A stretch of DNA of 64,000 nt from NCBI GenBank assembly GCA_030835305.1, contig JAURPJ010000064.1:1-64000 (forward strand). The letters run 5' to 3'. This stretch comes from Verrucomicrobiota bacterium. GTDB lineage: Bacteria; Verrucomicrobiota; Verrucomicrobiia; Verrucomicrobiales; Akkermansiaceae. This document shows positions 1-9,067 of the stretch, piece after piece. Below the pieces are notes generated by a model. It had not been told where the DNA came from. It did not search any database and was given only the letters and a program-made list of their open reading frames with translations. The stretch's first letter is position 1; every line of letters starts with the position of its first letter. The translations under genes were made by a program, and so were the position numbers.

Positions 1-661
<661 letters not shown>

Positions 662-714
662 CCGTCGCCGAAAATCCCCGTTTTCGGGAATTAGCAAATC
701 CGCTCAATTAAAAG

Positions 715-746
715 ACCGCCTCAAAAATAATTGAGGCGGTTCTTAT
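715..746 (+). terminator. Hairpin downstream of thiC
   Basis: ACCGCCTCAA (715-724) pairs perfectly with TTGAGGCGGT (731-740) around a 6-base loop and is followed by a short T-rich run. A second, smaller hairpin (CCGAAAA 668-674 with TTTTCGG 681-687) sits just after the stop codon. Together they probably end thiC transcription. The T tract is weak, so the terminator role is inferred. Confidence 0.65.
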
Positions 747-1113
747 GATGTCTTTTGGTCCGGGATTTCTACCTTCGGCAACGAAGGGCCATCCCGTAAA
801 AATCAATGAAACTGAAAAAACTCCGGATGCCCCGGGAACAGCATCTCCAACCTCGAGGCCAATTCCCAAGACTTTGTCTGAAGACCAAGATTCTTGGCGG
901 AAACGATCTCTTCATCACCTCAAATCCGAAACACTCATTGGGCATTTTTCAGGCGACCTCCTGGATCGCGGGATACAGCCTGCTCCTATCGGGGCACCCC
1001 TTCCCAGCGATTGCTCATCGCGATCACCCGCTTCAGAAAGAATCCTCCCGAAACAGACGACAAAACACGCGCTCGCTGAAGGGCTCGATTTGAGGTAAAG
1101 ACAGCAATCAACC
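747..1113. other. Intergenic region without a supported gene
   Basis: About 370 bases separate the thiC hairpin from the PhoD-like gene. Short open frames exist on both strands, but their translations are low-complexity or frame shadows with no recognisable domain, signal peptide or ribosome site. The promoter of the downstream gene must lie here, but no clear -35/-10 pair stands out. Confidence 0.5.
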
Positions 1114-2391
1114 ATGATCTCCAAATCAATTCTACTGGCAGCCGCAGCTTTAATCGTGGTGCCCACTTCACTTTTCGGCCAAGCCTCCAAGCCACGCGTG
1201 AATAACGAAAAGCCAGAAAAGGTGAAGGGCCAGATCAAACGCATCCACCCGCATGCCCTGAAACTCATCCTCCAGGGGAAAAAGGAAGAAGCAGCCGCCT
1301 ATCTCCAAGCAACTTCCGCCGCCAAGACAAATCCCGATCACACCAAGCTCCTCCTCGACATTATCGCAGGAAAGGAAGACGCCTGGAAATACGACGCCAA
1401 GTCATGGCCGTGGGACCGCGTTCTCCCCGACACCTCTCTCAAGAAAGAGGCCCCAAGCGACTCGTTCACCGTCGCCTTTGGAGGTGGCTCCGGATACGTG
1501 CCTGAAAACGAACGGATGTGGGACACCATCGGAGCCATAAAACCACGGGCCCTCCTTCTCCTCGGCGACAATGTTTACATCGACGACCCCGAAACCCCGG
1601 AAATGCAGCGCTTCCACTACTATCGCCGTCAAAGTCAGCCGGAATGGGGCAAGCTCGCCAAGACCGTTCCAATTTATTCGATTTGGGACGACCACGACTT
1701 TACCACCAACGATGGCTGGGGCGGCCCCGACATCGAAGAGCCAGCCTGGAAGCGCAATGTTTGGGAAATCTACAAAGAGAACTGGGATAACCCTTACTAC
1801 GGCGGCGGGGAAAAAAATCCGGGCTGCTGGTATGATTTCCACATCGGCGAGGTCCACTTCATCATGCTCGATGGCCGCTATTACCGCGAGTCACCAAAAA
1901 CGGAAAGCCCGTCCATGCTCGGCCCGGTCCAGATGAAGTGGCTCAAGAAAACTCTCACCGCAAAGCCCGCCACTTTCACCGTGATCTGCACCAATGTCCC
2001 GATGGCTCCAAAGGTCAAACCCGGATCCAAAGACACTTGGGATGGATACGCGGATGAGCGCACCGAGGTTTATCAATACATCGCCGATCAGAAAATCCCG
2101 GGGGTGGTCATCCTCTCTGCCGACCGCCACCGCTCGGATGCCTACAAGGTCGATACCGAAATCGAAGGCATGTATCCCCTCTTCGAATTCAGCTCGTCAC
2201 GACTCACCAATCAGCATGTTCACAGGCTGATCGATCACTCCCTCTTCGGCTACAACGAGAAACAATCATTCGGACGAGTCGATTTCGATCTAAAGACTGA
2301 AGATCCAACTGTCAAATACACCATCATCAACATTGATGGAAAAGAGATTCACGATCTCACCGTCAAGCTCAGCCAACTTCAGTTCAAATAG
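1114..2391 (+). CDS. Secreted PhoD-like metallophosphatase
   Basis: The 425-residue protein starts with a signal peptide (hydrophobic core LLAAAALIVVPTSLFG, residues about 6-21). It carries metal-site motifs of PhoD-like alkaline phosphatases: GDNVYIDD (about 151-158), WDDHDF (about 191-196) and SADRHR (about 335-340). Such enzymes are metal-dependent phosphodiesterases or phosphomonoesterases of the cell envelope. Here the probable location is the periplasm or outside the cell. The stop codon is followed after 9 bases by a SASA-esterase gene on the same strand, so the two are probably co-transcribed. The substrate cannot be told from the sequence; Planctomycetes and Verrucomicrobia carry many such paralogues. 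Confidence 0.85.
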   Translation: MISKSILLAAAALIVVPTSLFGQASKPRVNNEKPEKVKGQIKRIHPHALKLILQGKKEEAAAYLQATSAAKTNPDHTKLLLDIIAGKEDAWKYDAKSWPWDRVLPDTSLKKEAPSDSFTVAFGGGSGYVPENERMWDTIGAIKPRALLLLGDNVYIDDPETPEMQRFHYYRRQSQPEWGKLAKTVPIYSIWDDHDFTTNDGWGGPDIEEPAWKRNVWEIYKENWDNPYYGGGEKNPGCWYDFHIGEVHFIMLDGRYYRESPKTESPSMLGPVQMKWLKKTLTAKPATFTVICTNVPMAPKVKPGSKDTWDGYADERTEVYQYIADQKIPGVVILSADRHRSDAYKVDTEIEGMYPLFEFSSSRLTNQHVHRLIDHSLFGYNEKQSFGRVDFDLKTEDPTVKYTIINIDGKEIHDLTVKLSQLQFK

Positions 2392-2400
2392 CCTTCCAAC

Positions 2401-4062
2401 ATGAAATCCCTCTGCCCAGCCATTCTTCTTCTCCTGCTTGCGGCCCAAGCATTCGCCGAACTCAAGCTGCCCAACATCTTTGGCGGACAAATGGTTCTGC
2501 AACGCGACAAGCCAGCTCGCATTTGGGGCCGGGCGGACGCTGAAAAAGAAGTTGTCGTCCTCTTCGCCGGGCAGGAAAAATCCACCACCGCAGGAAAAGA
2601 CGGAAAGTGGGAGATCTCATTGGATCCCATGCCCGCCAATTCCAAGGGGCAGTCACTCAGAGTCATTTCGGGAGATACCTCGATCACCTACGATGAAGTC
2701 CTTCTGGGCGACGTCTGGATTTGCGGAGGACAAAGTAACATGGAATGGCGTCTCCGGAGCTCCCGCGATGCCGACATTGAAATCCCCAGCGCGCGGTATC
2801 CCGCGATCCGCTTCATCCGCATCGAGCCAGAAGGCCTCCCGCAACCACAAGACAACTTCCCGGCCGAAAATGGCGCCGGAGTTTGGAATCCTTGCTCGCC
2901 CGAAACCATCGGCGACTGCTCCGGCGTCGCCTACTTCTTCGGACAGCGACTCCACCGCCGCCTCGATGTCCCCATCGGCCTCGTCAACGCGGCTTGGGGA
3001 GGCACGATGGCACAGCACTGGGTCACCCGGGAAACCCTCGAAACCCTCCCTACCATGAAACCCTACCTCAAGGAATATAAGGATAAATGCCAGGCCTGGA
3101 TCGATGGCGGGGCTGAAGAAGGAGCCGCCAAACGACTCGCCGAAGACCTCAAAAAATGGGAAATCCTCGCTAAAGAAGCCGAAGCAAAAGGTGAAAAGAA
3201 GCCCGAGAGTAAGCCCAATCCCCGGAGTTATGAAAATCCCGATCAGGGCCGTATCCCCTCCGGAGCGCTTAATGCCATGATCATGCCTCTGAAAGGCCTT
3301 ACCGTCCGCGGCGTCCTTTTCTATCAGGGCGAAAACAATTCCTTCGGCGACACCTGGATCCCCTTCCGCGAAACATTCCCCGCCGTCATCTCCGATTGGC
3401 GGAAGATCTTCCGCGACGAAAACCTCCCTTTCGGCATTATCCAAATCGCTGGTTGGAGTACCCGCCGCTCCATGACCTATGACATGAATCACCACACCAA
3501 CGTCATTCGCGAGCAACAATTCCTCACTTGGCAAAACACGCCCAACACCGGTCTCATTGTCAGTTTCGATGCCAACAGTGATTCCAACATCCACCCGCGC
3601 CGAAAATATCCCATCGGCGACCGCTCCGCCCGCTGGGCTCTCTCGACCGTTTATGACATAAAGGACAGCACCCGCCCAAAAGACCCTCTTGAATGGCACG
3701 GACCGATTTACAAATCGATGGAGATTCAGAAGGACAAGATCCTGATCTCCTTCGAAAAAGCAGGCTCCAATGGCCTCCGACTCGATCAAACGGACGCGCG
3801 CGGATTCTACATCGCCGGGAAGGATCAGATCTTCCACCATGCCAACGCCCGCGTTGCAAAACCTACAAGCATTGAAGTCTGGTCAGAAAATGTCCCCGAT
3901 CCCGTCGCAGTGCGCTACGCATGGTCCAACCTTCCCCTTGGAACCATCATGAATGGAAGAGAACTCCCCGCCTACCCATTCCGAACCGACACCTGGCCCC
4001 TCAAGCCACACTACGGAGAAGACCTATATTATGTCATCCCGACTTCAACCGACTCCGAATAA
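2401..4062 (+). CDS. Sialate O-acetylesterase-type (SASA) carbohydrate esterase
   Basis: The 553-residue protein has a signal peptide (LCPAILLLLLAAQAFA) and the SGNH-like SASA fold. The nucleophile block reads CGGQSNMEW at about residue 109-117. A second block FYQGENNS lies near residue 307. Around residues 380-400 are the NTPNTGLIVSFD and IHPRRKYPIGDR segments typical of the 9-O-acetylesterase family, where the late block supplies the catalytic His. These enzymes remove acetyl groups from sugars; the true substrate in Verrucomicrobia is often a plant or algal glycan and not sialic acid. It lies 9 bases after the PhoD-like gene, which suggests one operon. Confidence 0.88.
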   Translation: MKSLCPAILLLLLAAQAFAELKLPNIFGGQMVLQRDKPARIWGRADAEKEVVVLFAGQEKSTTAGKDGKWEISLDPMPANSKGQSLRVISGDTSITYDEVLLGDVWICGGQSNMEWRLRSSRDADIEIPSARYPAIRFIRIEPEGLPQPQDNFPAENGAGVWNPCSPETIGDCSGVAYFFGQRLHRRLDVPIGLVNAAWGGTMAQHWVTRETLETLPTMKPYLKEYKDKCQAWIDGGAEEGAAKRLAEDLKKWEILAKEAEAKGEKKPESKPNPRSYENPDQGRIPSGALNAMIMPLKGLTVRGVLFYQGENNSFGDTWIPFRETFPAVISDWRKIFRDENLPFGIIQIAGWSTRRSMTYDMNHHTNVIREQQFLTWQNTPNTGLIVSFDANSDSNIHPRRKYPIGDRSARWALSTVYDIKDSTRPKDPLEWHGPIYKSMEIQKDKILISFEKAGSNGLRLDQTDARGFYIAGKDQIFHHANARVAKPTSIEVWSENVPDPVAVRYAWSNLPLGTIMNGRELPAYPFRTDTWPLKPHYGEDLYYVIPTSTDSE

Positions 4063-4245
4063 ACACCGGGAATCTTCATTTGCGCTCGTCGTGCTTAAGC
4101 ACATTTCCTGGCTCCTGAAAAAAATCTCTATTTTTGGAAGTGTTGTCGATAAGGCTGTAGCTGTTACAAGACACTATCTCTTTGGGGGAGATCAGTATCT
4201 CAAAAATCCCTTTTTCCTTTTTACCCCAAACTTATTCCCACTTCC

Positions 4246-6645
4246 ATGATTCGCTACCAACTCACCGGCATTGCCGTAATGCTGCTCTCTAACGCGCTTG
4301 CCGCCGGTCCTGCCGGCGAGATGACCCAACCCGATTTCACCAAAGGCGACCGCATTCCGGAGGGAGCGGTCCACGATTGGAATCTCGGCGCCACCGGCGC
4401 ACGCGGATGGATGTTCAGCGACAAAATGGTCACCTCTGACGCCCGCCAAATTAGAATCACAAGAGTCGCGACTAGCTCACCGGCTGATGGTCATCTCGAA
4501 GAAGGTGACGTCATCCTCGGAGTTGCCGGCAAACCATTCTCGTATGATCCTCGTACCGAGTTTGGAAAGGCTTTGGGCGAAGCAGAATCAAAAGAGGCAG
4601 AGGGAGCCCTTCCCCTCATTCGCTGGCGGGACGGCAAAACGGAAAACATCACTCTCAAACTCCGGGTGCTTGGAGACTATAGCAAAACCGCTCCTTACAA
4701 GTGCTCAAAATCAAAAGTAATCCTCGACCAAGGGTGTAAGATCCTCGCCGCAAAAATTGAAGCCCCCGGCTATCGTGCCAACCCCATCACACGTTCCCTG
4801 AATGCCCTCGCCTTGCTCGCCAGCGGGGAGCCAGAGTATTTTCCAGTCATCCGCAAGGAAGTGGAATGGGCGGCCGCTTACGACGAGAAGAGCTTCCAGA
4901 CCTGGAATTACGGCTACGTCATCATGCTCATCTCGGAGTATACCCTCTCCACGGGAGACAAGGCCTTCCTCCCCGACCTCAAGCGCCTGGCCATGGAAGC
5001 CGCCAACGGTCAAAGCATTGTCGGCTCATGGGGCCACCGCTTTGCCAATCCCGATGGACGCCTGGGCGGATACGGCATGATGAATGCCCCCGGCCTTCCG
5101 CTCACCACCTCTCTGGTCCTCGCCCGCGCAGCAGGCGTTGATGACCCAAAGATCTCCGACGCAATTGAAAAGAGCGCCAAGCTTCTCCGCTTCTACAACG
5201 GAAAAGGAGCCGTTCCCTACGGCGATCACGCACCCTGGATTGAAACACACGATGACAACGGTAAAAACGGAATGGCTGCCGTCCTTTTCAGCTTTCTCGG
5301 CGAATCAAAAGCCGCCGAATATTTTTCCCGCATGAGCGTGGCATCCCACGGCCCCGAGCGCGACGGCGGACACACCGGCAACTTCTGCAACATCCTCTGG
5401 GCAATGCCAGGTGTCGCCCAATCCGGCCCCAACGCCACCGGTGCCTGGATGAAGGAATTCGGCAGTTGGTATTTCGACCTCGCCCGCCAGTGGGACGGCA
5501 CCTTCGTCCACCTCGGCCCGCCTTCCATGAAAAAGGACAGCTATGCCAACTGGGACTGCACCGGCGCCTACCTCCTTGCCTATGCCATGCCTCTTAAAAA
5601 AATCTGGCTGACCGGGAAACGCGATCCCATCGCCCCAAAAATCACGCCCCGAGAAGCGGAATCCCTCATCCGTGCGGGCCGCGGCTGGAATAACAAGGAT
5701 CGTAATTCCGCTTACGACTCCCTCAATGCCGACACCCTTCTCGAAGCCCTCGGCAACTGGTCTCCGGTCGTTCGGGAAAGAGCCGCCATGGCCCTCGGCC
5801 GACGCAAGGGCTCCGCTCCGGTGGCGGCGCTGATCAAGCTGCTTCAATCCGACAAACTCTTCGAGCAACTCGGAGCCAGCCAAGCCATCATCGCGCTGCG
5901 GGGACGCGGGGCCGATGCCATTGATACTCTCGAAAAAAACCTCTCCTCGGACGATCTCTGGTTGCGTATCAAGTCAGCCGAAGCACTCGCCGCCATCGGT
6001 AAACCAGCCATGAAGACCGCGCCAAAGCTCTTGCAGCTCCTCACCGAAGTGGACACCAAAAACGATCCTCGCGGCATGCAGCAGCGCTACTTCTCCTTCG
6101 CCCTTTTCAACAACCGCGGCGGCATGCTCAGCCGTTCGCTCGAGGGGGTCGATCGCGAGGTTCTTTTCAAAGCGGTGGAAGCCGGGCTTCAAAATGAAGA
6201 TGGCCGCGCCCGGGGCAGCTTCGGCTCGGTTTACCGCAACCTCACACCGTCCGAAATCAAGCCCCTCCTGCCGGCCATTCTCGAAGCCATCGAAAAACCG
6301 GCACCCAGCGGGGTGATGTTTGCAGCCGAAATTAGAATAGAAGGCCTCAAGGTTCTCGCCGCCAATCACGTCAAAGAAGGAATCAAAGCCTGCGTCGACT
6401 ACACCGGCAAACAGAACCCCTGGGCGAGCGAAAAACGGACGCCCAGGATTATGGAAATTCTTCTCAGCTACGGATCACATGCCAAGGCGATCATCCCGGA
6501 TCTCGAAGCCGTGGCCGCCGAATTCGACGACGGAGAACCCAATTTCCCGATGAGACTCAGCAAACAGAAAGCGGCCCTCTTGCGAGAGACCATCGAAAAG
6601 ATCAATGCTTCCACGGAAACTCCAGAGCTCACCAGCATTCGCTAA
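4246..6645 (+). CDS. Secreted DUF6288-type protein with PDZ-like domain and HEAT repeats
   Basis: This 799-residue protein has a short signal peptide (LTGIAVMLLSNALAAG). Next is the DFTKGDRIPEGAVHDWNLGATGARGWM stretch typical of DUF6288 proteins (shown here as positions about 30-55). A PDZ-like segment with EEGDVILGVAGKPF and a following DGKTENITLKL strand lies at about 65-145. The middle (about 165-455) looks like an alpha/alpha toroid. From about 500 to 620 there are HEAT-like repeats (WSPVVRERAAMALGRR, LWLRIKSAEALAAIGKPA). It is followed after 18 bases by the ThuA-like gene. The function is unknown; a scaffold or sugar-binding role outside the cytoplasm is inferred. A 183-base gap separates it from the esterase upstream. 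Confidence 0.75.
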   Translation: MIRYQLTGIAVMLLSNALAAGPAGEMTQPDFTKGDRIPEGAVHDWNLGATGARGWMFSDKMVTSDARQIRITRVATSSPADGHLEEGDVILGVAGKPFSYDPRTEFGKALGEAESKEAEGALPLIRWRDGKTENITLKLRVLGDYSKTAPYKCSKSKVILDQGCKILAAKIEAPGYRANPITRSLNALALLASGEPEYFPVIRKEVEWAAAYDEKSFQTWNYGYVIMLISEYTLSTGDKAFLPDLKRLAMEAANGQSIVGSWGHRFANPDGRLGGYGMMNAPGLPLTTSLVLARAAGVDDPKISDAIEKSAKLLRFYNGKGAVPYGDHAPWIETHDDNGKNGMAAVLFSFLGESKAAEYFSRMSVASHGPERDGGHTGNFCNILWAMPGVAQSGPNATGAWMKEFGSWYFDLARQWDGTFVHLGPPSMKKDSYANWDCTGAYLLAYAMPLKKIWLTGKRDPIAPKITPREAESLIRAGRGWNNKDRNSAYDSLNADTLLEALGNWSPVVRERAAMALGRRKGSAPVAALIKLLQSDKLFEQLGASQAIIALRGRGADAIDTLEKNLSSDDLWLRIKSAEALAAIGKPAMKTAPKLLQLLTEVDTKNDPRGMQQRYFSFALFNNRGGMLSRSLEGVDREVLFKAVEAGLQNEDGRARGSFGSVYRNLTPSEIKPLLPAILEAIEKPAPSGVMFAAEIRIEGLKVLAANHVKEGIKACVDYTGKQNPWASEKRTPRIMEILLSYGSHAKAIIPDLEAVAAEFDDGEPNFPMRLSKQKAALLRETIEKINASTETPELTSIR

Positions 6646-6663
6646 CTCCAAAAACCAACCATC

Positions 6664-7701
6664 ATGTTACGCAACCCCGTCTTCATCCTTCTCGCATCGC
6701 TGATCTCTCTTTCAGCCCACCCTGTTCCGGAAAACGCCAAGTGGCTCACTTACCCGGGAGAGGAAGGACCGGGCAAAGGAAAGCACATTATCCTTATCGC
6801 CGCAGATCAGGAATACCGAAGTGAACAAGCCATGCCCATGATGGCCGGCATCCTGAGCAAACACCATGGCTTTGATTGCACCGTCCTCTTTGGTGTGAAC
6901 GAGAAAGGACAAGTCGACCCCACAATGCCGGTCTATCCCAAGAAGGGGCAAGAAGACGAGTTCAAACAACACAACCTCCCCGGTTTGGAACACCTCAAAT
7001 CAGCCGATCTCGTCATCTTCTTCCACCGCTTGCTCACACTCCCCGAAGATCAACTCAAGCACATTGCCACCTACCTTGATTCAGGGAAGCCCATCATTGC
7101 ACTCCGCACCGCCAACCATGGATTCCGGGGACGCATCCCCTACACCATCGGCGAGAAAAGTATTAACTTCGGCCGCGATATTTTAGGGGGATCATTCATG
7201 GGCCATCACGGTGGCTGGCACCGTGAAGCAACGCGAGGAACAGTCGTGAAGGAGCTCGCAGACCACCCCATCGTCAAAGGAGTTTCAGACATCTGGGGAA
7301 CCTCCGATGTTTATCGTACTTACAAGGAAGGCACTTCCCTGCCGGATGACTGCACCGCCCTTGTCTGGGGTCAACCGCTCACCGGCCGCTCTCCTGAAGA
7401 CAAACCAAACACCAAAAAGGAACCCCTTCCGGTCGCTTGGTTCAAGATCTGGAAAACCAGCGAGGGAAAGAGTGCTCGTGTTTTCAACACCACGATGGGA
7501 AGCGCGCGCGACCTCCAAAGCGAAGGACTAAGAAGACTCGTCATCAACGCCGCCTACTGGGGAATGGGACTTGGGGACAAGATCACCCCCGACCGTAGCG
7601 TCGCCTACACCGGAAAATACGAACCGCGCGCCAGCGGCTTCAACTACGAGAAGCTCGGAGTCAAACCGCAACTCCCGGCGGCTTTTCGATTAAAAAAGTA
7701 G
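6664..7701 (+). CDS. ThuA-like secreted protein
   Basis: The 345-residue protein has a short signal peptide (FILLASLISLSAHP). A glutamine-amidotransferase-like fold follows: GKHIILIAADQEYRSEQAMPMMA near residue 38-60, then HLKSADLVIFFHR near 110-125 and YLDSGKPIIALRTANHGF near 138-155. This arrangement is that of ThuA-domain proteins, which in Verrucomicrobia and Planctomycetes accompany secreted sugar-metabolism and cytochrome proteins. The catalytic Cys of true amidotransferases is not present at the expected turn. It sits 18 bases behind the PDZ/HEAT gene and is probably in its operon. The biochemical role is unknown. Confidence 0.75.
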   Translation: MLRNPVFILLASLISLSAHPVPENAKWLTYPGEEGPGKGKHIILIAADQEYRSEQAMPMMAGILSKHHGFDCTVLFGVNEKGQVDPTMPVYPKKGQEDEFKQHNLPGLEHLKSADLVIFFHRLLTLPEDQLKHIATYLDSGKPIIALRTANHGFRGRIPYTIGEKSINFGRDILGGSFMGHHGGWHREATRGTVVKELADHPIVKGVSDIWGTSDVYRTYKEGTSLPDDCTALVWGQPLTGRSPEDKPNTKKEPLPVAWFKIWKTSEGKSARVFNTTMGSARDLQSEGLRRLVINAAYWGMGLGDKITPDRSVAYTGKYEPRASGFNYEKLGVKPQLPAAFRLKK

Positions 7702-7833
7702 CGGTGGCGCCGCTGGCCGGAGTTACACTGACGATCGATTCATCACGAGGGTCGGGAGCGTAAGCTCTTCGGTTTCTATCGTCAGCCAAACGAAAGGATT
7801 GAAAAAGCAAGCCCTTGGAAGTAGCAGTCATCC

Positions 7834-8790
7834 ATGGGCATTGAAATCAGCTACCGGAATCTCTCGAATCATGAATCAATGTTGCAAGACGAGGTTCGCT
7901 GCAATGCCTTTCGCGATGCCTTGTTTGAGGTCGTTCGACCTGATTCAGTGGTGTTGGACATCGGCGCTGGCACAGGAATCCTGAGTCTTTTCGCCGCCCG
8001 GGCCGGAGCGAAAAAAGTCTACGCAGTGGAGCGATCGCCGGTGGCCCGGTGTGCCAGACAGATCATTGAGGCCAATGACCTGAGTGACCGCATCACCGTG
8101 CTACAGGGTGAAATGGAGGCCCTGGAACTGCCTGAGAAGGTTGATATCATCGTGTCCGAATGGCTCGGCGGCTATGGCGTGGATGAAAACCTCCTGCCGA
8201 TTGTCATTCAGGCCCGGGACCGCTGGCTGAAGCCCGGCGGAGTGATGATTCCAGGCACAACCAGATCCTGGATGGCTCCGGCCTACGACGAGTATCTCCA
8301 GCAAGAAATTGAATTCTGGTATAAACGGCCCTACGACATCGACCTTTCCCTTGTGGGCGATGACAGACAACGGCGCTCCGAACCCAGCTGTCATCATATC
8401 AAACCTGAAGATCTGGCTTGCAAGGCGCAGCTGATGTGGACGATCGATAGTCATGCCTGCACTGCGGACCAGGCCAATGGGACCTTTGAAGCAGAGCTTG
8501 ATTTCATCTCTGATTGTGAAGGTGAGATCAATGCCTTGGCAGCCTGGTTTGAAACAAGGTCAGCGAGAACTGTAGAGCTATCCAACGCCCCGGACTGCCC
8601 GGATACGCATTGGGGGCGGACGGTGTTCCCCATCGGCGAAACCATCCACGTAAGAAAGGGCACGCGCATCAAGGTTCACTTTGTGCATGAACCCCATGGC
8701 AAGGGACACTCCAATGCCAGGTGGACCGTGGAAATAGAGGGTTATCGTTACCAATCTGAAGACACCACATTGCTGACTACTGATTTTTAG
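7834..8790 (+). CDS. Protein arginine methyltransferase-like enzyme (PRMT family)
   Basis: The 318-residue protein reads as a class I SAM methyltransferase of the arginine methyltransferase type. It has the N-terminal helix motif NHESMLQDEVR (12-22), motif I VLDIGAGTG (40-48), the acidic residue ending YAVE (E66), and a double-E loop SEWLGGYGVDENLL (108-121) with E109 and E118 nine residues apart as in eukaryotic PRMTs. A THW triplet (258-260) sits where PRMTs have their THW loop in the beta-barrel. These features indicate a potentially active enzyme that methylates Arg side chains. No signal peptide is seen. The gene stands alone. Its protein target is unknown, and a small-molecule methyltransferase cannot be excluded. 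Confidence 0.78.
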   Translation: MGIEISYRNLSNHESMLQDEVRCNAFRDALFEVVRPDSVVLDIGAGTGILSLFAARAGAKKVYAVERSPVARCARQIIEANDLSDRITVLQGEMEALELPEKVDIIVSEWLGGYGVDENLLPIVIQARDRWLKPGGVMIPGTTRSWMAPAYDEYLQQEIEFWYKRPYDIDLSLVGDDRQRRSEPSCHHIKPEDLACKAQLMWTIDSHACTADQANGTFEAELDFISDCEGEINALAAWFETRSARTVELSNAPDCPDTHWGRTVFPIGETIHVRKGTRIKVHFVHEPHGKGHSNARWTVEIEGYRYQSEDTTLLTTDF

Positions 8791-9067
8791 CAGCCCTCCT
8801 CCGCGTTCATGCAGTGATTTATAGCCGGGGCTGACCCGGTGTGAGGTTTCGTCTCTGATCGCGTCGCCGTCCTCGCAGGCCGGATACGACTCCGGATTCT
8901 TTCGCGCAAGGACTTCCCTGGGTTCTAGCGATCGAACCGGACCTTGGCTCAGTTTATCGTTCGAATACGAACCCCGGCGGAAATTGCGAATCACTCCATC
9001 TCCACCAACTCCAGACAAACGATCCCGACCAACCAGCTTCAAAACAACCTACGTATTCTCAACACTC

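Noticed and set aside
745-1098. 117-residue open frame after thiC
   Set aside because: It starts inside the terminator hairpin area, has no recognisable domain, and overlaps an equally long frame on the other strand.
2653-3840. 395-residue open frame antisense to the SASA esterase
   Set aside because: It is a shadow of the real gene's codon pattern; the sense strand carries a signal peptide and esterase motifs.
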